DNA of 64,000 nt from Paracoccaceae bacterium (GTDB taxonomy: Bacteria; Pseudomonadota; Alphaproteobacteria; Rhodobacterales; Rhodobacteraceae): NCBI GenBank assembly GCA_033344815.1, contig JAWPMR010000001.1:358136-422135 (forward strand). Reading direction: 5' to 3'. The position numbers were made by a program, and so were the translations under genes. The notes beneath the pieces are model-generated. The model had not been told where the DNA came from. It saw only the letters and a list, made by a program, of their open reading frames with translations, and made no database searches. Shown in pieces: positions 30,848 through 38,948 of the stretch. The stretch's first letter is position 1; every line of letters begins with the position of its first letter.

Positions 30848-33082
30848 GTGCACCCAGTGAACATTGCCCCCAGTGCCAACGATGACGAACTTTTTCGTGA
30901 TAGCTTTCTCGTCAACAGTACGACCGACAGCCTGCAAGTGGAGCAGAAAGTTGCAGCGCTTGAGGATGATCGATATGTCGTGATCTGGCGGGCTGACCAC
31001 AATCCGAACTACGGGTCCGATAATACGATCCTCGGTCGTATTTTCAACGCGGATGGCTCGGAAACCAGTGCGGAATTTCGGGTTGATGAAAACGATGCCG
31101 CCGGCTTCCAAACCGATGACATCCTCTCTTTGCCAAATGGTTATTTCGTGGTCACCTGGCAGGAAAAGCCCTTCGGCTCCTTCGGATCTGACTCACGGTT
31201 GCGCGTCTTTGATGACACGGGACAACCTGTCTCGGATGTGGTGGAACTCGCAAGTGTGAGCTTCAGCACCTGGCAGAAAGCCTATGTGGAGGTGCTGTCT
31301 GATGGCCGCTTTATCGCGGTCTATCCAATAGGCGCATCGCATATCCTCGAAGCACAGGTGTTCGAGGCGGACGGCACGCCCTCGGGCACAACCTTTCCCA
31401 TTTTCTTGCGGTCTGAGGCTATCGGGCTCAACAGTATTGAGGTTCTGGATGGGGATCGTCTGTTGGTCACCTGGAGCGATCTAGCCACCGGGTATCCCGA
31501 GTTCGGCCGTTTCTTTTCCATTGAAGGCACACCGGAAGGCCCGGCTTTTTCGGTAAACGAAACCGGGCCTTTGAATCCGACATTTGTTTCTGGGCGGACA
31601 AAGCTCGCGGACGGTGGGTTTCTGGTGATGGACGACGACTTTGATGGCCGCATCACGGTCGATGACAGCCCTGGCCTTTTTGCATACTTCTTTGACCCGC
31701 AGGGCAGTTTGCAACACGTTGTTCAGGTCAATCAGGAGACGACCGGGTTGCAGCAACGAAGCTCGGTAGATGTCTTGCCGAACGGGCAGATTGTCATTGC
31801 CTGGATATCCAACAACGAGCGGGAATTACCTGCTGTAGACGAAATAAAGGCGCGCATCCTAAACGCTGATGGCACGCCCGCAAGCGATGAATTCCTGGTC
31901 AATGAGGTGACGTTCCTTGACAGATGGGAGCCCGACGTTGCCGCTCTGGAGAATGGACAGTTCGTCATCACCTGGACGTCAAGGGACCAGCTGGAAGACA
32001 CAGATGACTGGGGAGTTTTTGCGCGGGTCTACAATGGCGATGGCTCGCCGGCAGAACGATCCGGCACCGTCCCTGCCACCGTGATCACGAATGAGGACAC
32101 CCCCTATCTGTTTGAGGCCGCCGATCTGCTGGCCAATGACAGCGACACTGACGGGGACGCTTTGGGAATCGTCTCGGTGAGCACCACCAGCGCACTCGGT
32201 GCGACCGTCATGCTCGGTTCCGATGGAACCATTTTGTATAATCCCATAACTTCGACAACGCTGGATGCGCTGAATTTCGGTGAAACCCTGCAGGACAGCT
32301 TTACTTACACCGTGTCGGACGGGTTGCTGACCGATACAGCGACGGCGACATTGACCGTCGGTGGGCTGACCGATGGCGGCTTTGATGATTTTTCTGTGGA
32401 TGGCCAGTATCTGGTGACGCTGGACGCACTGGATGCGGCAGGCTCCAGTTGGTTTCGCATCGCCGATAGTGTCGAGGGTACGGACATTCTGGAAAACGAT
32501 CGATCGACCAGCACTCAGTTCATCTACGTTCAGGGCGGACTGGTAGAGTACGGAGCATGGTTTGATGGCACCGGTGGCGGTCAGTTCCGAGTTTTTGCAA
32601 AAGGCGCTGTCGATTTCAGAAACCAGGGTGACCTGATTGCACCGGGAGAGAGCACGGGTTTTTCCTACACGTTGAGCAATGGATCCAGCGCGACAGATTC
32701 TGCGACTGTCGTGTTGGAAATAGAGGGCACATCTTTCGAGGGCGATGATCTGTTTGCCCTCTCTGCCGAGGCGCTCGCATCTGCAGGTACAGGATGGTTC
32801 CGGCTTGGCGCAAAGAACGACGAAACGGATCTGTTGCTAAACGACCCTCTGGTCGATGAAATTGTCCTGATCGATGGTGCGCCAATTGACGACGGGATCT
32901 GGTTCGATGGGTCAGACGGTGGCGAGTTCCGGGTCTTTTCCAGCGGAGTCGTTGATTTCCGCAATCAGGGTGACAGCATTGAGCCGGGGGCGCAAACCGG
33001 CTTTGAATATGGCGTTTTGATCGACGATGAGATCATGACGGCTCAAGTCGTGCTGCAGGTGGATGTTTTTGATTTTCTATGA
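30848..33082 (+). CDS. Large acidic repeat protein with cadherin-like domain
   Basis: 744 residues, strongly acidic. About residues 30-400 contain several blade-like repeats alternating NGYFVVTWQ / NGQFVITWTS with NADGxxxxxEFxVNE. About 405-510 is a cadherin-like/VCBS-type module (NEDTPYLFEAADLLANDSD, DSFTYTVSDG). From about 512 come two homologous blocks, each with SWFRI/GWFRL, WFDGxxGGxFRVF and VDFRNQGD. No signal peptide or transmembrane segment is visible, and RTX nonapeptides are absent. It is most likely a surface or secreted adhesin exported by a type I-like route; that is inference. GTG at 30848 is supported by GAGAGGA 9 nt upstream. It stands alone, with no secretion genes nearby. 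Confidence 0.8.
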   Translation: MHPVNIAPSANDDELFRDSFLVNSTTDSLQVEQKVAALEDDRYVVIWRADHNPNYGSDNTILGRIFNADGSETSAEFRVDENDAAGFQTDDILSLPNGYFVVTWQEKPFGSFGSDSRLRVFDDTGQPVSDVVELASVSFSTWQKAYVEVLSDGRFIAVYPIGASHILEAQVFEADGTPSGTTFPIFLRSEAIGLNSIEVLDGDRLLVTWSDLATGYPEFGRFFSIEGTPEGPAFSVNETGPLNPTFVSGRTKLADGGFLVMDDDFDGRITVDDSPGLFAYFFDPQGSLQHVVQVNQETTGLQQRSSVDVLPNGQIVIAWISNNERELPAVDEIKARILNADGTPASDEFLVNEVTFLDRWEPDVAALENGQFVITWTSRDQLEDTDDWGVFARVYNGDGSPAERSGTVPATVITNEDTPYLFEAADLLANDSDTDGDALGIVSVSTTSALGATVMLGSDGTILYNPITSTTLDALNFGETLQDSFTYTVSDGLLTDTATATLTVGGLTDGGFDDFSVDGQYLVTLDALDAAGSSWFRIADSVEGTDILENDRSTSTQFIYVQGGLVEYGAWFDGTGGGQFRVFAKGAVDFRNQGDLIAPGESTGFSYTLSNGSSATDSATVVLEIEGTSFEGDDLFALSAEALASAGTGWFRLGAKNDETDLLLNDPLVDEIVLIDGAPIDDGIWFDGSDGGEFRVFSSGVVDFRNQGDSIEPGAQTGFEYGVLIDDEIMTAQVVLQVDVFDFL

Positions 33083-33560
33083 AAAACGGTTTTTAATCGG
33101 CGTGTGACTTTTGCATTTTGCGAGGCACGCGTCGTTCCGACCGAACGAGGGTTTTTCACCACATGACTTTGCGATGATGGCCCTCCTCAACCTCGGACGA
33201 ATTGTTGCCTTCGCCGCACGCCAACACCGAAATGACGGCGTTGTCGTTCGAGGATGCAGTGAGCTTTCAAACCGGCCTGTTGAAGAATTTATCGTTCGGT
33301 GCCGGTGTCTCAGCTTACAGGGGGCGAGTTGTTCGTAGTTTACGGAGTGTGTAACACCGGCCTGAACGGTGCGCGTCGGAATTTCACGAGGCCATCCCGC
33401 CAAGACGCCCTCTTCGCGGGTCGCGGAGTTTTGACGTGGATCCGACTTCCCTTATGACTTCGCCGCCAAACCGGCACGCATCGCATCAACAGGATCAAGC
33501 AGTGGATGCACCGGTCCGCTGTTGAAAGCGGGTCAAGGTTTCACAAGCCTCTACAGAAAA
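33083..33560. other. Intergenic region with nothing recognised
   Basis: About 480 bp between the repeat protein and the IS3 relic. It contains no recognisable gene. A short T-rich run right after the stop at 33082 could help end transcription, but no good stem precedes it. Confidence 0.4.
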
Positions 33561-33564
33561 GGTC

Positions 33565-33775
33565 TCTTGCGAGCAGACAGATGGCTTTCCTCGACCAGCC
33601 GAACGATCTCCAGCTTCTCTGATGCGGGATACCTGATTCATCGTCGCCCCAACGCCTGTCATGCTTTTTTTGAGAAGACGCAGTTCGAGCGTCTGTTCCT
33701 CAACGATCTACTTGAGATCCTTTGCTTCGCGGCGCAGTGCCTTGACCTCGTCCGCGTTTTGCAGATCGGACGGTC
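33565..33775 (-). mobile_element. IS3-family transposase relic (orfA end and orfB start)
   Basis: Read on the minus strand, one frame gives NADEVKALRREAKDLK, stop, IVEEQTLELRLLKKSM, the leucine-zipper end of an IS3-type orfA with an internal TAG. The next frame then gives RYPASEKLEIVRLVEESH and LSARK, the start of orfB, before homology ends abruptly. The order and frame change are those of IS3 elements. Both ends, the catalytic DDE domain and the terminal repeats are missing, so it is a dead fragment. Confidence 0.75.
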
Positions 33776-33813
33776 AAGCAGTGTCGTGCTGCGGTTGATG
33801 GGATGATGATGTG

Positions 33814-34329
33814 TCATTTAGCACACTCCTGTTGAATCGGTGCGATACTTGCGCCAAGTGACAAACGCCGCAGACTGGGTTCTGACCAGACGGCATCAAG
33901 CCGATAGAACCCTCTGAATTCGGGCTTCTTATCTGCCTGTGCAGAACACTGCAGCCGTGTCTCGGTGTAGATGTGAACGTCCGTTGGAAAGTCTTCGGGG
34001 TGGTCCGGCGTTCCGGCGCGCACAAACCTGACGCTGCACCCTGTTCGATGCACAAAATGGCGATACACACTCCAGATCGCAGCCGAGCAAGTTGTGCACC
34101 TTCTGATCGCCTGTCCATGGCCCGAGGGTGTATCGACAAGATGATCAAACGTCTCGCCGCGCAAAAGCTGTGCGTTCTCCGCCTCGATGAGAACGTTGAC
34201 GGCGTAAGAGCCCCCGGTCAGCACCTGACACATTTTGCAATGGCAGGCATGCACGATCAGGGCTGTATCGGTCAGTCTGTAGCGGGTGCGACCACAACTG
34301 CAATCGCCCTCGTGATGGTTCTGTGACAT
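33814..34329 (-). CDS. GFA (CENP-V/formaldehyde-activating) family zinc protein
   Basis: 171 residues. GFA-family proteins carry two zinc sites; here the ligands are visible as C10 and C12 (GDCSCG), C29, C31 and C34 (ACHCKMC) and C78, C81 (RRCTTC). Some members act on S-hydroxymethyl-glutathione, but many are annotated only by fold, so no substrate is claimed. ATG at 34329 is preceded by AGGATG. It starts 30 bp after the mddA stop on the same strand, so the two probably form an operon. A link with sulfur or one-carbon metabolism is possible but unproved. Confidence 0.88.
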   Translation of the reverse strand: MSQNHHEGDCSCGRTRYRLTDTALIVHACHCKMCQVLTGGSYAVNVLIEAENAQLLRGETFDHLVDTPSGHGQAIRRCTTCSAAIWSVYRHFVHRTGCSVRFVRAGTPDHPEDFPTDVHIYTETRLQCSAQADKKPEFRGFYRLDAVWSEPSLRRLSLGASIAPIQQECAK

Positions 34330-34359
34330 CTCAACATCCTTTGGACTGATTGTGTGGGA

Positions 34360-35112
34360 TCAATGCGACTGCGGCTGGCCGCGAAAAATACCGCCCAGTC
34401 CCGGGATCAACATCGGCACGCGGTTTTGGTAGTCGCGATATGCGTCGCCAAATTCGCGCAACAGAGCACGTTCTTCGAACCAAAGGCCGATCAGGACGTA
34501 GGCCGTCATCGACAGTGCAAACAGCATGTGCCCCGCCGTCATGAGCGGTGTTCCAAAGAAGACCATGATGATCCCCAACTGCATCGGATGGCGCACAATG
34601 CGATACAAAAACGGCGTGCGGAATTCTGGCTTGGGAATAGGGCGTTCCCGGTTGGCGCACCAGATCTGGCGCAGGCCAAAGAAGTCGAAGTGATCAATCA
34701 GAAACGTGGACAACAGAACCATCACAACGCCAAGTACAAAGACAGCGTAGGTCATCGCGGCCAACCCACCACCGACAGACCAAAGCGTGGTCGGCATCGG
34801 CTGCCACAGCCACATGGCCAGGCCCAGAAACAAGGCGGATTGCAGGACATAAGTGCTGCGTTCAGCGGCCTTTGGGATGATTCGGGTCCACCAGTCTTTG
34901 AACCATTGGCGCGCCATCAGGCTATGGAAAAAGCCAAACAGGAAAATCAGGCCGACATTGATCAAAGCCGCATAAGGGGCGGATATCTGAGGCCCGTCAT
35001 TGATGGCCTTTGGCACGAAAAGCGCCTGCAGGAAGCCAAGCATATAGAGGAAAGACAGGTTAAAGAGGATGTAGGCGATGACGCCGTAGATCAGGACGAA
35101 TGGGCGTTTCAT
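34360..35112 (-). CDS. mddA: Methanethiol S-methyltransferase (MddA-like)
   Basis: MddA is a membrane methyltransferase that turns methanethiol into dimethyl sulfide with S-adenosylmethionine. The 250-residue product has five to six hydrophobic spans and matches the family throughout: MKRPFVLIYGVIAYILFN, LSTFLIDHFDFFGLRQIW in the middle, and the isoprenylcysteine-methyltransferase-like motif YRIVRHPMQLGIIMVFFGTP with EERALLREFGDAYRDY at the end. ATG at 35112 is fixed by AAGGAG nearby and the family N-terminus. NnrU-type proteins are the main alternative, but the C-terminal motif set favours MddA. It is upstream of the GFA gene and divergent from a broken regulator gene. Confidence 0.8.
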   Translation of the reverse strand: MKRPFVLIYGVIAYILFNLSFLYMLGFLQALFVPKAINDGPQISAPYAALINVGLIFLFGFFHSLMARQWFKDWWTRIIPKAAERSTYVLQSALFLGLAMWLWQPMPTTLWSVGGGLAAMTYAVFVLGVVMVLLSTFLIDHFDFFGLRQIWCANRERPIPKPEFRTPFLYRIVRHPMQLGIIMVFFGTPLMTAGHMLFALSMTAYVLIGLWFEERALLREFGDAYRDYQNRVPMLIPGLGGIFRGQPQSH

Positions 35113-35336
35113 AAACGCGCTCCTTGTTAAAAAACGATACCCATCCGGTGCGGCGGGCCTTGATAAGGGGAGGTCTAGAGCGGCGGCGACCAGCGTGCTT
35201 GAAGCGAACCTGATGATTGTCTGATGATTTCGTGAAGAGGTTTGCTCTGACCTTCCGCCGTGTCGAAATTTGCCATGCGTCGGGCAAACGTGGCAGGTAT
35301 GAGCCATCGTTCCTTTTCAAAATTAAAGGCCACCCG

Positions 35337-36883
35337 GTGATTTTTGCGTTTGATGATTATGAGCTCGACACCCAGCTGATGGAGCTCCGCAAAGGGGCCG
35401 AGCCGATAAATATTGAGCCAAAGGTTTTCCAGACACTGCGCTTTCTAATCGAGATGCGTGCCCGCGCCGTCTCGCGCGATGAGCTGCTTGATCATGTCTG
35501 GGGCGGGCGGATTGTCAGTGACGCGTCGGTTTCTTCGGCCATCAAGGCAGCGCGGCAAGCCATTGGTGACAGTGGAACCTTGCAGCGCAGGATAAAAACC
35601 GTGCACGGATACGGCTTTCGTTTTGCCGGGGACATCGGCCTGTCGGCACCTGCGGCGGTACAAAAGGCCACCTCGGTGACAGACACTTCGCCACCATCCA
35701 AGCAACCTTCAATCGTCGCCCTGCCTTTTGAGATGCTTGGGCCACAACAGGATCATCCGGCCATTTCTGTGGCCATTGCACATGATGTCATTCAGGCGTT
35801 GTCCCGCCTGCGCTGGCTCAGGGTCATTGCGCGGGCGACAGCCTTTCAGTTCAGCGGCCGCCCCTACGGCGAAATCGCTAGCAGCCTTGATGTCAACTAA
35901 TGTCTGACCGGAACGGTTGAGGTGGACCAGAAGCGTTTGCACATCACCTTAGAATTGCTCGATCTGGTGCGGGGCAGTGTGATCTGGGTTGATCAATTCG
36001 CGGGGGCCATGGACGATATCCATGATCTGCGTGCCAGGATCGTCAACGGGACTGTTGCGTCAATCGAGACACGGATCTCTCAGCATGAGGCACGGTTTGC
36101 ACAGGGGACCCCGACGGAAAGCCTTGATGCATGGTCGGCCTTTCATGTTGGTCTGGTGAATATGTATCGCTTCAGCCATGCGGGAAATGAACGTGCGATC
36201 GCAATGTTTGACCAGGCCATCGCGCTGGACCCCACTTTTGCAAAGGCCCATGCCGGACGGTCGTTCGCCCATTTTCAGAACGCATTCAACGCCTATCCCG
36301 GTGTCGACAAATCGCAGGCTGCCCATATGGCGCTGGCGACGGCAGAGCGCAGTCTGGAATTGGACGAAATGGATCACTTTGCGAATTTCGTGCGGGGGCG
36401 GGCCAGTTGGCTGGCTGGCGATCTAGAGCAGGCGCTGGACTGGGTCTTACGGTCAACAGAAATAAATCCAAACTTCTCGCGCAAGTACACTACACAAGTG
36501 GTCTGCTGGGCGTCTTGTCAGGGGCGCATGTTGACTATGAAGATGCTTCGGACCGGTCTATATCTTTAAGCCCACTTGACCCGATGCTCTATGGAATTCG
36601 TGGCATTCGTGCCCTTGGGTATCTGCAGGACAATAACTATGCAGATGCCGTCGTCTGGGCCAACAATTCGGCGAATGCGCCGGGTGCCCTGCCAGTGATG
36701 GACCTTGTGGCGCTCATCGCCAACGAACTTGCAGAAGACAGATCGGTCGCCAAAAAGTGGGCAGAGCGGGCACTAGCCCGCCACAAAGATTTAAGCAGCG
36801 CCTGTTTCTTTCGAGCACTGCCATTTCAAGACCGTGCCTTTCGGCATTTGGCGGCAAAAATTCTTAAGAAGTATGGCATTTGA
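35337..36883 (+). pseudogene. Winged-helix/TPR transcription regulator, broken twice
   Basis: The first part (GTG at 35337) has an OmpR/CadC-type winged helix: VFQTLRFLIEMRARAVSRDE, LLDHVWGGRIVSDASVSSAI and RIKTVHGYGFRFAG. It is followed by the SVAIAHDVIQALSRL periplasmic-like segment of adenylate-cyclase/TPR regulators. A TAA at 35898-35900 then cuts the frame (the family usually has tyrosine there), but the same frame continues with LTGTVEVDQKRLHITLELLD and TPR helices. A frameshift near 36470-36500 moves the remaining TPR part (LSPLDPMLYGIRGIRALGY) into another frame to 36883. It is divergent from mddA, which it may once have controlled. Confidence 0.8.
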
Positions 36884-37590
36884 TCCAGTTGTTTGGAGAG
36901 GCGGCGAATTGCCCTTCTAATACTTGAATGAGTAAAGACAGAGCGCGGGAACGTTTGGTTGAATCGCCCGCTCCTTTTGCGGCGTAGAGGGCATTCGAAA
37001 TGCCGGCCGAGACCAGCAAGCAATCACCGCTTCCGCAACTGAGCTGCGGCGTAGAGAGAAGCTCGCTGCAACTGAGAACGAATGCCGCGTCAGCAACATG
37101 GCCAAACACCAAAGTCGGGAAAGACTGCGGACTGTGAGTTCGAGCGTCCCGAGATCATGCAGCTGCAGCGAAAGTCCGGTCTGGTGAGGCCGCAGCGCGG
37201 CACTTGACTACCGCGCCAAGGTCCGGTTTGGGCCGTCCACCCTAAAGTTTGCCAAAATCAGCAAAGTCCGCTTCCTGCGCTTCGCTGACATCTGCGCGGT
37301 GTGCAGCATTGTTCTGACCAACCGAGCAGACTGAACGTCCTGTGTGGATAGCTCCTGCAAAGCAAGACATATTTGAAGCTGATTTTGGCACTGGTCAGAA
37401 GCAGACGTTTGTCCGATCCGTTTGCGCGGCGCACGCGGCCGCTGGCCCTGATGGTTTTCGCAACCCGAGTCCCAAACCGCTCTGCGGACAATAAGGTGTC
37501 CCTGACATACGAAGGGGTCTCTCGGTTGACGGGCTGACTGTGCTTTATCATTTCAATGGTCTTGCTGTCTGGTCTTCTGTTCTCCTCGGT
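36884..37590. other. Intergenic region, probably decayed element DNA
   Basis: About 700 bp with no gene I can recognise. The right end, next to the IS110 fragment, is probably the 3' flank of that element. The remainder shows only short frames. Confidence 0.4.
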
Positions 37591-37690
37591 TTAAGCAGTA
37601 TGCGGTCTGTAGTATTCGTTCCTTGTTAGGACGGCCCAGATGATCCGCGCGGTCTTGTTCGCTATTGCCACAGTGGCAAGACGGGTTGGT
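37591..37690 (-). mobile_element. IS110-family transposase C-terminal fragment
   Basis: On the minus strand the frame RKPTRLATVAIANKTAR followed by IIWAVLTRNEYYRPHTA and a TAA at 37591-37593 matches the last 30 or so residues of IS110 (Transposase_20) proteins. The rest of the transposase is missing. The fragment begins where the integrase frame at 37690-37943 loses homology, so it marks an insertion or deletion junction in that integrase. Confidence 0.7.
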
Positions 37691-37943
37691 TTGCGGTCAT
37701 GCGGCGATATTCCAACGCCCGGTCGCGTGCCTGATGGATCGTGACCACATCTGCACCACCAAAACCGAAATCCGTGTGCAGCGGTGCGTCTTTTTTGTTT
37801 TTCTGACCTTTGACCGACACGCGCACAATCCAGCGCCGCGCGCCGGGCGGATCAGCCACCAGATAAAGGCCACTGGCGTCACGTTGACGACCAGAACCAA
37901 GTTTCCCGACTAGCTTCTTAGTCAGCCTACCGGATAGGGCCAT
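37690..37943 (-). pseudogene. Truncated tyrosine integrase (N-terminal arm domain)
   Basis: About 84 codons beginning MALSGRLTKKLVGKLGSG match the N-terminal DNA-arm-binding domain (DUF4102) of P4-type integrases: SGLYLVADPPGARRWIVRV, DFGFGGADVVTIHQAR and ALEYRRMTAN. The homology stops where the IS110 fragment begins, so the catalytic domain is lost. It lies about 150 bp downstream of tRNA-Ser(GGA) in the same direction, the usual place for an integrase that targets a tRNA 3' end. Confidence 0.8.
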
Positions 37944-38092
37944 GTCAAAACACCACTTTCCGTACCATTCAAGAAACGAATTTAGGCATCGTCAAAGGAA
38001 CTCAATGCAAACGATAGCGGGCCCTAAATTCAATAATATAAAATAAAAAGATCGCTCAAAGCGACCCAATCAGATTCGTAAAAATGTGGTAA

Positions 38093-38182
38093 TGGCGGAG
38101 CGACAGGGATTCGAACCCTGGAGACGGTCTCCCGCCTACACACTTTCCAGGCGTGCGCCTTCGACCACTCGGCCACCGCTCC
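38093..38182 (-). tRNA. tRNA-Ser(GGA)
   Basis: A 90-nt class II tRNA on the minus strand. It has acceptor GGAGCG / CGCTCC, discriminator G and encoded CCA. The anticodon loop CTGGAAA gives GGA, with a long variable arm. Its T-arm and 3' end share a 20-bp identical stretch (CCAGGGTTCGAATCCCTGTC) with tRNA-Ser(CGA) at 13.1 kb. A truncated integrase lies just downstream. Confidence 0.97.
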
Positions 38183-38948
38183 GTTGCAGCGGTGTAACGC
38201 GCCCATGACCGGATGTGCAAGAGGCAAATTATAACTCAATCCATGACGGTTCATGCGTTGAACCAGATTTAAACCAGGTCTGCCAGTGAAACCTCTTCAA
38301 TCGTTAAACCGGTCGATTTTGTCTTGGGGCCCTGATCAGATAGGCCATTTTGGGATTGCTACAGGCTTACGATGTCAAAAAGAAATACCACCTGCCGTTG
38401 AAGCTGATGAAAAGCGCGCGGATCTGCCATGCTTTTGGATCTGATGCTGACTTGAAGACCTGTTGTCTTTCAGACTGCCCTACAAAGTCGCGATGCTATC
38501 CTCGCTGCGCAGACCAACCAAAAAGCGGCGAGGCGCATTTCTGGCAAGGCGGTTTTGTCTTTTCTTGATATGGATGTTCGTCTTGACCACCTATGCGGCG
38601 CCCTGCCCGATCTGGCGCTACTTTGTCACTGCGATCAACCCATCGAAAAGAAACTCCCGGCACCATCCTGCATCTCCAATCTAGAACATGACGCAGAACC
38701 CGCTTGGCTTTCAGAAAGTCGTTGTAGAATCTTCTGCGGTGTCAGTCTTTTTCATATGATCGAGGCCAGATGATGCAACGTGATTTTGCACCCGTACACC
38801 CATCTGATGGTCCGTAACCGTTGAGCTTGGCCACCAGTCAGACGAATATCGTTTACATGCAAAGCCGTGTTGGCATTGCTGCGCGAAGCTCCCGATTTTC
38901 GCAAAGCGTCAATATGACAAAGCTCAACGCAAACCAGTGATCTCAAAT
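38183..38948. other. Long intergenic region with nothing recognised
   Basis: 766 bp between tRNA-Ser(GGA) and the mscS-type gene, both on the minus strand. Short frames occur in several phases but none resembles a known family. It should hold the tRNA promoter and the end of the long minus-strand stress transcript. I found no strong hairpin-plus-U-run. Confidence 0.4.

Noticed and set aside
13131-38182. The two tRNA-Ser 3' ends as attL/attR of a single element
   Set aside because: They are in inverted orientation; integration makes direct repeats. Their similarity is explained by both being tRNA-Ser.
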